DNA from: Oryzias latipes
Taxonomy: Eukaryota > Chordata > Actinopteri > Beloniformes > Adrianichthyidae
Assembly (NCBI RefSeq): GCF_002234675.1
Contig: NC_019866.2
Coordinates: forward strand, 1,081,083-1,145,082
DNA: 64,000 nt
Reading direction: 5' to 3'
The translations under genes were made by a program, and so were the position numbers. Under the pieces are notes generated by a model. It was not told the DNA's origin. It saw only the letters and a list, made by a program, of their open reading frames with translations, and did no database searches. Each line of letters starts with the position of its first letter. Position 1 is the stretch's first letter. Shown here one piece after another: positions 12,801 to 23,514 of this stretch.

Positions 12801-15800
12801 TGAACCTCCCCCTGTCCCGGGCCAGAGCAGGACGGGCGCCGAAGAGGAGGCGGAGCTCCAGCCCGCCGCAGACCTGCAGGTGAACCTCTGCCTGAAGGGG
12901 GGGAAAGTCTCTGATCAGCAGGGGGTTCACGCCATTTCTCTGCCGTCTGCAGCGGCGCCCTCGCACAGCAGGAGAAGATGGAGGCGGGGCAGTGCAGCTC
13001 CGGGCGCCAGCCCACGCCTGCGGAGGAGAAAGACCCCAGGAGCCCTGCAGGTGGAGGCGAAGACGGGGGCCAGGCTTGGTGGCTGTCTGAGGAGCGCACA
13101 GGTCAAAGACGGACTCACAGCTCCGCCCCCTCACGCTGGGACTTCAGCGGCCTCGCTTTCCCGGACCTGGGTTCTGGGGAGGGGCTGGTGGCCCCTCCAG
13201 ACCCCGCCCTGCTGCCTGGGGGCCTGAGCGTGGGCGTCTGTGACGTAGCCTCCTGGAGGCAGAAGGTCAACCTGCGGAGGGTTAAGGTGTCGGAGAAGGA
13301 GCAGAGGAGGGAGGAGGTCCAAGGCAGGCGGATGCAGCAGTGGAGCAGAGAGGTTAGTCTCCGCCCCTTTCTGCTGAAAGCATGGCGTTCTCATCACCTG
13401 GACCTTCTGCTTTGGTCCGAGTCCCACAACGCCCTTTCTTTGACCTCTGAACCTTTATGCTTCCTGTTAGACGCTTGAGAGCGTCACGCTATTCTCTGCA
13501 GAGAACGCCAACTTCACGGCGCCGCAGACTCCTGACCGACACGCGCAGAGGACCACGCCCACCTGCTCACGCCGCTGTACGACTTTCTTTCAGGTTCAGC
13601 GGTGCAGAAACTGGGCGGAGTATCAGGAGCTCCTGGAGAGGCGAGGGGCGGGGCATCCGGGCCAACCAGCTCACCTGTGGAGCGGCGAGGTCACGCCCTT
13701 ACATGACCCAACGCATCCCATCACCACAGGTGAGTCTGGTCTGCTGTGGGAGGTCATGTGACATGTTTCCAAGTTGACCGGCGTCTCACTGCAGCGGAGC
13801 TGCTGGAGAAACTCCGAGTCCTCCAACCGTCTCACCTGCTGGAGGGCGCGTCCAGGTATGTTTCTGTCACCGACTCTAATCACAAACACCTGATTATTCA
13901 TTCTAAGAAATTGATAAGTTATTCAGCAGATAAAAGATGTTCACTGACTCCGCCCCTCACCGTGTCGCTGTGGCGCCCTGCTCCAAAAATGTCACGGTTT
14001 TCAGTTTTCAGCTTTATTAACCCCTTAAACCTTTATTTAAGATTGTTATTACAATAACGAGCTGGAAAGTAGAGAAATACAAAGGTAGATTAAAGCACAT
14101 CAAGAATTTACATCAAGAAAACTATTCAGTCAAAAGGAATCCTGGAAAACTGACATTTTAGTTCCAACATCCAGGATTCAGTCTGTGCATCATTCCAGTC
14201 GTTTGCTGCTTATTGACGGAAAGAGAATTCTCCATAATGTGATTTCACTTAATGATAAAGAAAATGCTGTTTGACGTTTCATTTTCAAAAAGTTCTTTAG
14301 TAATTAGAAATATCTCATTTCAAAATCATTTTCTTAATCCTTTTAATTAAGTGACAGAAATGAGCGGTTTTGAAGAAGAAAAAGAAAAAGCGTTTTGGTA
14401 CAGACTTATATTTTTAATTATGCTACAAAAATGCTTCCATAGTCTAGTGTGATGTCAGCAGTAATAATAAAAAAACATCCATTTATCCTTCTATTGTGGT
14501 GCATCTCAGCCAGAAATGTAAAGTGTAATGAACTAAAAATAAAAAGGAGCTCATCAAATGACCTTTACTGTATTTTTCCAACCATGAGGCACAATTGAAA
14601 TCTTATAATGCTGGGAGTATAAATTCATATTTTGCTAACTGGCCTCAAATATATTGAGCACAAAAATCTTTCAGTGTTTTGGTACGACTTTGATGAACAC
14701 AGGATTGGTGGATGGAGATTTATGGCTGCGTTTCTGGATGCATACCGTCCTTTAACTGGTGGTTTATGAGCTTGGGTTAGTTTACTTCACTACTTGCTTA
14801 CTTTTTAGCTAAACAGCTACTTTTTAAAATCAAAAAACATTTGATTTTTCTTTAACCAGAGAGCCTCAATGGAGGGCTCAAAGAGCTGCAGGTCGCAGAC
14901 CCCTGGTTTAGGAGCTGATCTATAAATGATGTCATCACAGTCGAGCATCAGTAGGATGGTCATTTAAAACAAGGTCTTCTAGCAAACAAAGTGATGGATG
15001 TGCACATGCGATGAAGAAAGACACGGTTAGGCTTTTGATTCTTCTGTGGTGTGAGAATGAAGGACAGGTTTCCAGTCAGATGCCCAGATATTTGTATTCA
15101 GGAACCTGTTCAAGAAAAGTTTGAGGTGGTGATGTTTAGAAATGTCCAAGACTGACAACAGCTTTTTCTTTCCAACCACATGACTTTAGTTTGAGTTCAA
15201 TACGAGCCTCAAAGAGCACAAAGATTCCTGGACTGAGTTAAAACTCTCTTGAAACGGTGCTGCTACTGCCTCTGGGCCTGATGTATAAAGAATTGTGTCG
15301 TCTGCGTAAAGACGGATGGATGACCCTCGTGTTGCTGCAGATAATTGATTTATGACAGCAGGGTAGACCCTGGAACAGACCCCTGTGGCACTCCACAGGT
15401 AACATTAAAAGGTCTGATTTTAGATGCTGTGATCTGTCTGAAAGATAGTTAATAAACCAGCCAGGGAGTCACTGTAAACACCAATGTCTGCCAGTTTATT
15501 GACGGGGGTGGACGTTGTTGTGCAGAAACAGATTTCCCTCCTGCCGTCCGCTCAGGTTAAACGGTTCTGACCAGTGGAGGATCAGCTTCAACGTCTACCA
15601 GCCGGACTCGGCGGCCGATTTCAAGAAGAGCAACCCGGGGAGGCCGTATGCGCGCATGTGCGTGTGCAGGTGAGCGCTGTTGACTCAGGGTCGCCTTGCT
15701 CCAGAACAGCTTTGACCTTTTAAGAGGAATCCACGCCCCCTTGCTTACTGCCAAACGGCTCATCTCTGATTGATGAGTCTTTCATTTCAGAGAAAGGTTG

Positions 15801-16061
15801 ACAGGATTTGAGTTTAAAACCTAAAATTCTCAGCCGCGGTCGCTGCAAACCGCCTTAAACGTGGTCAAACCGGTGATGCTCAGAAGTGACGGTCTCCCGC
15901 TGCTCCTCAGCTTCCAGGGGCCGGTGCCAGACCTGCGGACCATCAAGCAGCTGGCCTTCCAGAGCGGAGACGTCCCCGTCGTCTTTGCCGTCGTGGACTA
16001 TGGGGACATTTCCTTTTACACCTTCAAGGACTTCCAGCTGCCCCAGGACGTCCACCCCTGA
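9813..16061 (+). CDS. tsen54: tsen54, tRNA-splicing endonuclease subunit 54, complete
   Basis: TSEN54 is a structural subunit of the nuclear complex that cuts introns from pre-tRNAs, pairing with TSEN2. Exons: 9813-9865, 10707-10865, 12076-12139, 12217-12300, 12374-12472, 12556-12608, 12772-12879, 12953-13352, 13594-13729, 13795-13855, 15556-15669, 15911-16061. They total 1482 nt in phase, 493 aa (human 526). Landmarks are [10 protein letters not shown], the [10 protein letters not shown] block, [44 protein letters not shown] and the C-terminal [14 protein letters not shown]...[23 protein letters not shown]. The middle (exons 7-8) is basic then variable, as in the family. Exon 9 could begin further left, because the frame is open from about 13503; I chose the TTCTTTCAG acceptor, which gives the human-like VQRC start. 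Polyadenylation signals follow at 16261 and 16297. Confidence 0.95.
10380..10640. repeat. probable dispersed repeat fragment in tsen54 intron 1
   Basis: The text around 10445-10500 (GATGAGTCTTAAGGTGTTTG, then CTCCACAGAG) resembles a common teleost interspersed repeat known to me only from memory. Boundaries are guesses. Confidence 0.35.
11210..11520. repeat. teleost interspersed repeat in tsen54 intron 2
   Basis: It opens with a short (AATTC) tandem followed by TTTTATTTGTATAGCCCAAA, and contains GAGGAAAAACTCCC and GAAGAAACCTCAGGGG further on. These phrases are shared by a very abundant perciform/beloniform repeat. No protein is encoded. Confidence 0.65.
14880..15450. repeat. degenerate repeat in tsen54 intron 10
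   Basis: Phrases such as ATGATGTCATCACAGTCGAG and GACCCCTGTGGCACTCCACA match teleost repeat sequence as I remember it. Intron 10 (13856-15555) is the longest in the gene and otherwise AT-rich with no exon seen. Confidence 0.4.
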
Positions 16062-16260
16062 CTCGCCTCCGTCCGGGAGGTTCCAGGAGCCGCCGCTGCT
16101 CCTCGTCGCTCTGTAGACGTTCAGACCGCTGGTTTGAAGGTTTGAGCTGTGGAAAGACGGCCTGTTGGCTCCGGAAGCCTTCTGGGACGTCACATCCATC
16201 ATATTCTATGACATCCTTTCAGAAAACTAAACTGCTGAAATGAAATGTTTGCATTTAAAC

Positions 16261-16302
16261 AATAAAGAGTGAATTCATGATGTCACCAGTGCAGCCAATA
16301 AA
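16261..16302 (+). terminator. tsen54 polyadenylation signals
   Basis: Two AATAAA hexamers (16261-16266 and 16297-16302) lie 200 and 236 bp after the tsen54 stop. Either could direct 3'-end formation. Confidence 0.6.
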
Positions 16303-16534
16303 GCAGCTCTGCTTTCAGCAGAAGACTTTTGTTGTTTTTGACCTGAAACTGAACCTTTTTTATCTCAACACGTAAAACAGGCTCCGCCTTCAACATGTCT
16401 ACCAGGAGATGGCGCTATACGGGCTAATTCAACAAGCTGGAGCCAATTTAAGATGGATTTACAGGCGAATACCCCAAATGGCAGACTTTAGGGTCCTGAT
16501 ATTTATAGAGTTTAAAGTTGTAATATTTTTCAAA

Positions 16535-17275
16535 GCGTTCCAAATGCTCTTTGAATTCTGATGACGCCGTTTTTAGCCAAAATCTAAAAACCTTTGTCGT
16601 AAATAGGACATAGTTTCTGCAGAGCGGCAGGACTTCATCAGACATTTGCTTGTGGCCCCGCCCACTGCAGCTTCTACGTCACTGTCAGGCTTTTTCAAAC
16701 TGCATTTCTCATCTGCTCCTGATCCACAACAACCTGAACTAGAAGGAGCTGCTTTTCCAGAAGAAAATTCGGGGTTGATGGTATATTTCTGAATGAAAAT
16801 GAAACTTTAAGGGTAATAATTGGCTAGAAATGAAGTGAAATCAGCACAATAACAAAAATGATATGTTTGTGAAAAATGCCAGAGCCGGGTATCGAACAAG
16901 CGAGCTTCTGCACCGAGGATTCCCCATGTTTTTCAATGGAGGCAAAAATCCTGGAAATCCTGTAAAAGTTAAAGTATTTGAAGAACCAGAAGTCACAGCT
17001 GGAAAAAGCTGAAAGAAATGAACATTTGAATAGATGAACGGTTGAAATAGCTGTAAAATTGTAGGAGTTAAACACCAAAGAATGGTGGAAGATACTAGAA
17101 TAAAGAAAGAGAAACAGGAAAACAATGATTGATTGAAGGATTTATAGCATTAAACCAAATAAAGAAATACTCTGAAATGCAATTTTAAGCTTAATGTTCT
17201 TTTAAAATGTCCTCCATGATCAGACAAATGCTGCAAGAAGATGTTAAAAACACAGTTTTCATCGATTGTGTCCTT
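16535..17275 (-). mobile_element. family A element, copy 2, split
   Basis: The left part (16535-16735) carries TTTCTGCAGAGCGGCAGGA and ATCTGCTCCTGAT; the right part (17130-17275) carries ATGTCCTCCATGATCAGACA and the outer end. About 400 bp of unrelated sequence between them (16745-17130) suggests a later insertion or divergence. Orientation is opposite to the copies at 5865 and 57035. Confidence 0.6.
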
Positions 17276-17394
17276 CAGAAATGTGTCTGGAGTTTTTTAG
17301 GAGCCCGTTTCAAGACCAGGAACATGCTTTTGGAACATCTCAGCTGCTTGTTTTAGGCGTGTCTCTGGAACAGGTTTTAGTTTTTTCATTCATC

Positions 17395-17572
17395 TTCTCC
17401 CGTTTTATTCCCCTTTCGGGGTCACAGGGCTGCTGGAGCCTATCCCCGCCACTTGTAGGCAAAGCCAGGGGGCGTCCTGGACAGGACGCCAGTCTGTTGC
17501 AGGGTAGAGTGACCACAACCACACACTCACACACTGTCACATTCACACCTTGGGACATTTTAGATTGACCCA
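17395..17572 (+). repeat. fish L2/SINE-like interspersed repeat
   Basis: The segment begins CATCTTCTCCCGTTTTATTC, then GGGGTCACAGGGCTGCTGGA, and contains CAGGACGCCAGTCTGTTGCA. These are hallmarks of a very common fish repeat 3' region. Confidence 0.65.
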
Positions 17573-17573
17573 T

Positions 17574-17631
17574 GAACCTAAACCCACATGCACTAAACCC
17601 TACGTGTTTTAGTGCATGTGGGTTTAGGTTC
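17574..17631. repeat. perfect 24-bp hairpin
   Basis: Two perfectly complementary 24-nt arms (17574-17597 and 17608-17631) flank a 10-nt loop CCCTACGTGT. The arm core is CCTAAACCCACATGCACTAA. It directly follows the interspersed repeat. No transcript is known to me. Confidence 0.85.
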
Positions 17632-18079
17632 GTGTGTTTTTTAGGTCCGTGTTTCTGGAGCACTTGTGTTGCTGGTTTCAGGTCTGGCTTTTAGGTGCAT
17701 TGTAGGTGTGTGTACCTGTGTGCGTCCTTCGGCAGCATGTTTCAGGTCCACCTGTGTTTACAAAGGCCTGTGACACAAACTAAGGGCTGAACAAAGTGCT
17801 CTGCAATAAGAGCTTAATCTCTGCGTTTGTGTTTCAGAACCTCATGCAGGACTTTTGCTGACTCCAGGTGATGTGAGCTCTCCCCGCACAGAGATGTTGA
17901 CTTTTCGCTGCAGCTGCAGCTCCAACAATAGAAATGGTTGGGTCATCGGCCTCGGAACACAAAGAACCTTCTTTGGTTCACATAATCAAACACATCCATC
18001 TTGCGCCTTTGTGTGGTGAACGTCTGCAAACATCTGGATGCTTTAAAAGGCTTTTCAGCTGAAGCTGAAGCACTCGGCC

Positions 18080-21000
18080 ATGGCAGCCCTCCGGACGCGC
18101 GGCGGCCCGGTTACGGCCCTGAACGCCTCCTTAAATTGGATTCTTTTGCTCTGTTTTTGGATGTCACACTGGTTTCCTGCTGGTGTTTCAGGCAGTCAGC
18201 CCTCAGACTGCTCTTATTATGGTCTGCTGAAGTATCTGAACCTGACAACACCCAGTCAGGTTCTGCAGATCATCAGACCCGTGCAAAGCTGGAACCACAC
18301 GACAGCCGTCTCCTTGGACATGGTGATGTACGGCATCCTGGATGTGGTGAGTGGCTCCATGAAAGGCTCCTTCTGCTCAGTCCACAGCTTTTACGACGTG
18401 TTAGCCAACAGGTCAGTCTGGACCAAGTCGAGAAGTGGTGAAGATTGGCTCCCACTCAATCCCATTTCTCCTCAAACTTAAAGAAAGATCTGTTCCATAA
18501 AATGAAAACCCTGTTAGCAGGTGAAGAGGACATTTCCCATGTTCTACAGCAGGAGGGATGTGTGTGAGCTCCATGAATTGTGTTTGTCTGCAGGATGAGA
18601 AGTGTCAGACGGTCACCAGCCACATCTGGATAGAAACAGTAAGACTTCCCAACAGAGGATCTACAGACTCTGTGCTTTACTGATGATCTCATCTTTGTCC
18701 TCTTTCCTTTGATCAGCACTGGAAAAACGAATTTCTGACCTGGAATCCTTCCGACTTTTGTGGGATGGACAAGCTGACGATCCCAAAGTCCTTAGTCTGG
18801 AACCCAGATGTGGGCATTGACGAGGAGTAAGCAACCTTCTGGTCCTCCAAACCACCCAAGTGTTGATGTTTCCATCAAATCCATCATGGATGATGTGTAG
18901 AAGAACGCAGGCAGCTGTGGAGTCAGAGATGATTTGGTTTGTAATCTAGAAATGAGTTTTTTTTATCCAACGTTCAACCAGAAGTAGATCTTCACTGTGA
19001 TGGTCTAACGTCTGAGAGGAGCGCGACTTTCTGATGGGAGGTTTGATTGTTTTGAGGGTCGTCCACCCAGCTTACTTTAGAGTCAGCGCTGAACCCATCG
19101 GTGAGAGTTACTGTCCCTTTAGCACCCCCTAGTGATGATATGGGGCCCCCAATCCAAAGATTGAGCGACCTGATTGGTTTGTCAGGGCCAGTTCTCCACT
19201 GGGTTTCCTCTTACTTATCTGGTCGGAGGTTCAGTGTCAACCACATAATGTCTCAGTCAGCAGACTTACTGTGTGGGGTTCCTCAAGGCTCTGTTCTGGG
19301 CCCTGTTCTGTATACATGAACCCCCTGGAAAAGATCATCCAGGAGTTCAGCGATGTCTCCTACCATTTCTTTGCTGATGATATTCGGCTATTTTGCTCTT
19401 TAAGCCCTCTGAGACACAAACTGGACTCTCTGATGAGCTGCCTGATGCGGATAAAACGACAACTCTGTAAAAACTCTGCAGTTAAACTCAGGGAAAACAG
19501 AAACACTAGTTATTGCCCCAATGATGCTTTACCAGAGGTTGAGCAGCCGTTGGGTTCTCTTGGCCAGGCTGTCAATCAAACCCAGCCTTAGAAACTTGGG
19601 TTTCATTTTTGACAAAGATCTGTGGCTGGAGCAGCACTCCAATCAGCTGATCCAGAACCGTTTCTGAAAATGGTGTCATATGAAGATCTAGAACTTCTTA
19701 TTCATGCCTTTGTTACTACATGGCTAGACTGTAACAGTCTGCTTCCTGTCTGAATAAAAAGGAGCTGTCTCGTCTGCAGCTGATCCAGAACTCTGCTGTG
19801 AGGATCTTGACCCGGACCTAGAGAACAGATCCCATCTCCCCGATCCTCAAAGCTCTTATGTTCATGTGTTTGTGATCTGACCGCCCCCTACAGACCATCT
19901 GGTGCACTGAGATCTGTGGATCAGAAGCTGTTGATGGTCCGTCCACACGGTTCTGGACCAGAGCAGACAGAACCTTCCTAAACTCTGGAATGAGCTCCGT
20001 TGTTCCTGCGTTCTCTGGACTCTATAAACTCTTTTAAAAGTCAACTAAAAACGTTTCATTTTTGCAAAGCTGTTTTACGTGGTATATGCTTGTCCTTTAT
20101 GTTTTTCTATGTTTTATATATATATAAGGTGCTTTACAGATTAAAATATATATATATACATTTTTTACTCTGTAAAGCACCTTGTGACCTCTGTCTGTGA
20201 AAGGCGCTATAGAAATGACATTTACTGACTTACTCTACCAACGCTGGTCCTTGGAGCCACCACCCTGCGGGTGTTCCAGCCCCCCAGCCTCTCTGCTGTG
20301 CTGGATCCAATGCAGCTGCGACCATCAGGGCGGTGTGTGGTTCTGGCCCGGTGGAACCTGACCAGCACAAAGTCTTTGTTGAGCAGAAAACCCACACCTC
20401 CCTTTGCTTCTGCAGCACCTCGGACTCTGGGAGCATTCGTGAAGATCCGCTGCTCATCCTCATGTCCAGCGGTGAGGCGGTGACGACCACACGCCAGCGC
20501 CTGACCTCCACCTGCCAGCTGAACCTCCTGCTGTTCCCGTTTGACGTGCAGCGCTGCAACATCACCTTCTCCTCCACGAGCTTCGACAGTAACACAAATG
20601 CAGACTCAGGGTTGTTTTGTTCTGAAAGCTGATGGACATTTGTCGGACAGTTTTCCTCTGTCTCCTCAGCCAGCTCCTTGAAACTGGGCACAGCCAGGAA
20701 CAGCTCCGTCATCACGAGTCTGTCGGACGAGTTCATGATCACCCAGGGGGAGTGGAACCTGAAGAACATGCAGGTCTTCCTGTACGATCAATCCAACGGG
20801 AACATCAGCGTCAGCAAACTCAGATACACGGTACAGACGAGTCCCGGCAGAATGCTGGAATCCTCCGGAGGTCCTGTCTAACCGGATCTCCTGCAGGTCT
20901 GGCTGGAGAGGAAGCCCATGCTTTACGTGATCAACCTGATCCTGCCGCTCTTCTATCTTCTCATTCTGGATCTGGCTTCATTCTTCATCAGTGAGTCCAG

Positions 21001-21752
21001 TGGAGAGAAACTGGGCTTCAAAGTGACCATCCTCCTGTCCATCTCTGTCCTGCTGCTGATCCTGAACGACATCCTGCCCTCAACTGAAGACAAATTACCA
21101 ATGATTGGTGAGCTGCCACGTGCCTCCCCACCCTCTGGACGTGGTCTCAGCATCTCCTGTGACATCTCTGCACCTCCGTTCCAGCCTCGTACTGCGTCTC
21201 TGTCTTCACCGTGGTGTGGCTCAGTGTCCTGGAGGCCATGCTGGTGGGCTATCTATCCAAAATCGACGGTTTCTGCTGTAAGGAGGATCAAAGCTCTGGA
21301 GATCTTCAGCAGGACGCCGTCAGACATGAAGGTTCAACCAGGGTCTCTTTTTTTGTTTGTCTTGTTCTTCTTAGTGATCCTGCCGCTCCAGAGCGACACC
21401 TGCTCCTCTTTTGGTCCTGAGGATCAGTGAGCTCTGAGTTTCGGACATCAGCCCTTGAAGAAAAGCTTTTCTCTTTGTGTTCCCTCCAGAACCTGCAGAA
21501 GTTCAGGAGGACACAAAGGCTGAAGCGGTGAAGACCGTCCTTCCTCCAGACGGACTGCAGGACCTCCTGAAAGGGATCCTGGATGAAGTCAGAGCAGCGC
21601 AGCGGGAAGCCGGACGTCGGGACAAACCAGACGCACAGGAAGGGCGCTTCAGGCGGCTGGCTAAGACAATAGACTGTGTCTTCTTTCTCCTTTATTTTTT
21701 AGTTGTGGTCACATTTTTATTATACTTGTGCATCATCTGGATGAATGGTTAA
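18080..21752 (+). CDS. 5-HT3/ZACN-like Cys-loop receptor, gene 1
   Basis: This is a pentameric ligand-gated ion channel subunit of the plasma membrane, nearest to 5-HT3 receptors. Exons: 18080-18346, 18594-18638, 18717-18826, 20416-20588, 20670-20830, 20897-21107, 21185-21331, 21490-21752 (1377 nt, 458 aa, in phase). Order: signal-like WILLLCFWMSHW; ligand domain with WNPSDFCG and Cys-loop CQLNLLLFPFDVQRC; M1 LYVINLILPLFYLLILDLA; SGEK then M2 FKVTILLSISVLLLILNDIL; M3 CVSVFTVVWLSVLEAMLVGY; cytoplasmic loop; M4 FFLLYFLVVVTFLLYLCIIW at the C terminus. The start is uncertain: a paralogue has an intron where this frame runs straight through. Loop B Trp and loop C Tyr of 5-HT3A appear absent, so serotonin gating is doubtful. 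Intron 3 holds a LINE. Confidence 0.88.
19085..20235 (+). mobile_element. L2-like LINE fragment in receptor gene 1 intron 3
   Basis: Broken frames encode reverse-transcriptase motifs: WVSSYLSGRRFSV, GVPQGSVLGPVLYT and the active-site box FFADDIRLF, with a frameshift near 19320. The 3' end (TGTAAAGCACCTTGTGACC, GAAAGGCGCTATAGAAATGA) is the typical fish L2/Maui tail. It is 5' truncated, inactive, and lies in the host gene's sense orientation. Confidence 0.85.
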
Positions 21753-21855
21753 CCTTTGGTTTGTGCCGTTTTTCCACATCAGTTGTTCATAAATTTTTTT
21801 TCTCCCTCTGCTGTCAGTTGCTATGGTGACAAACAAATTTCCCACGTGTGGGATC

Positions 21856-21861
21856 AATAAA
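21856..21861 (+). terminator. receptor gene 1 polyadenylation signal
   Basis: AATAAA lies about 105 bp after the stop codon. The surrounding text (TTTCCCACGTGTGGGATCAA) resembles the 3' tail of some fish retroelements, so the signal may be repeat-derived. Confidence 0.5.
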
Positions 21862-21982
21862 GTATTTCTGATTCTGATTCTAAATGTAGACATGCAGAAA
21901 CATTTCTATATTAAAGTTGAAATAGTAAATCAAAGCTCTATTGCTGAAGCTGCTCCCTGAGGAGGAACCCCTCCCATGTAAT

Positions 21983-22300
21983 ATCACTAAAGGTATTGGC
22001 CCCCCATCCAAATGATCAGAATCAGGTGTCCTAATCACTCGGCTTGGCCACAGGTGTGTAAAATCGTCACTCAGGCCTGCAGACTTTCCAAAACGTGAAA
22101 GAATGGGCCGCTCTCAGGAGCTCAGTCAGTTCCAGCCTGGAACTGTCTCAGTGAGACAATAAACACTCCTCCACCTCGCAGACAGCCATGCCAGAAGAGT
22201 TAAAGCTGCAAAAGGTGGACGACCTCATTGAACTCTACGGGTTAAGAAAGGGACAGCACTTCAGTTCAGGTGTGAGCTGATACTTTTGGGAATATAAACT
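21983..22300 (+). mobile_element. deleted Tc1-like transposon
   Basis: Both ends recall fish Tc1 elements (AGGTATTGGCCCCCCATCC at left, GATACTTTTGGGAATATA at right). A start of a transposase frame, MGRSQELSQFQPGTV from 22103, matches the Tc1-family N terminus and then breaks off. Most of the transposase is missing, joined to the 3' segment near 22140-22190. Confidence 0.75.
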
Positions 22301-22749
22301 GTCTTTTTTGGGACAATTAAAAGTTTAAACCTTATTCTAAAAACAAGCAGAAACCTCAGAAACGATCAAAAAAACAAACAGGAATGAACAGTTAAAACTG
22401 ACAAAAGGTTAATTTCACAAATGAATACGAAAAACAAGAGAGAGAATCACACAAAATAAAAGTTTAAATCAAAATAATCTAAAAGATAGGCAAAAATAAA
22501 AAAAAGTTGATGTGTTTAGGATGTTAACTCCCAAAGAAAAAAAATTCATGCTACTCAAACTGAAACAGAGTAATATAAACAATTTACAGTAAATGAGGAT
22601 ATTTATTTGAATTCTAAACAGTGATCTGTTGATCAGGTCTTCAAGCATATTTTCCAATAAACTATCTTTGATTCTATTTTACATTTTAGAAATCTGGAGT
22701 CCATGAATTTAAGTACAAAAGTCTTTGTTTTTTCAGATAGAAGAAATAC

Positions 22750-22815
22750 ATTTAGAGGGGCGGACAGAACCGCTGCAGACAGAACCGCAACACACAGAAC
22801 CGTGTCAGATAGATC
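22750..22815. repeat. short tandem of CAGAACCG-containing units
   Basis: Three imperfect units of about 17-19 bp centred on GACAGAACCG or CACAGAACCG. The rest of 22301-23170 is AT-rich intergenic sequence where I see nothing else. Confidence 0.6.
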
Positions 22816-23514
22816 AGCAGCGGACATTTCTTCATGAATTAAATGTGTTTTTATTTATGAATGTTTATTACATAGATATGATTTTATTTATTCAAGATGA
22901 AATGTAAAGAAATAGTTATAAAATGTGAAAAAACAACTGTGTGAAATTCAACTTTTTCTTTATGAATTTTCAGCTTTTTTCTTTTAAATAAATTCAGAGT
23001 GAAACCACTTCTTGTTGCACCTCTTTTCTCCCTCGTGAAGTCAACGGCATGAACTCATATTGAGCGATGAGACATATGAGCGCCACACATCAAGTGTTGG
23101 CCCAAACCATTTTCATCCCCTCAGGTAATCGGGGAGTTCAGAGGATTTGTCAGCCTGGCATCATCCCAGAATTTCAGTCTTTCTTGATACATGCGTGACA
23201 GACGCAACTCATTTGTGTTTCTTGCATTCATCACTCGTCAATGTGCGCAGATGTCCGTGGAAGGATTCGGCCGACGGGTCTTTAGGTGAGTTTGGTTTAT
23301 GAGTTTCCAGCCATCCATGGGGTCCCGGCCCGTCCCGGCTTTTCTCACGGATCTCCCCCGGTGGGGTGCCTCGCCTGGCGCCCAGCAGCGGACCCAGAAC
23401 CGGTGCAGATCAGAGGAATCAGACTGTTAAGGAACCACGACGGGAGCTGACCATGGTGCTGAAACCATTTGATTTCTGCTCAGTGCTGAGTGTCAAAGTG
23501 TAAAAAAGTGCGGA

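Noticed and set aside
12469-13134. 221-residue minus-strand frame
   Set aside because: It is the shadow of GC-rich tsen54 exons 6-8.
20230-20769. 179-residue minus-strand frame
   Set aside because: It is antisense to exons 4 and 5 of receptor gene 1, which have clear protein similarity on the plus strand.
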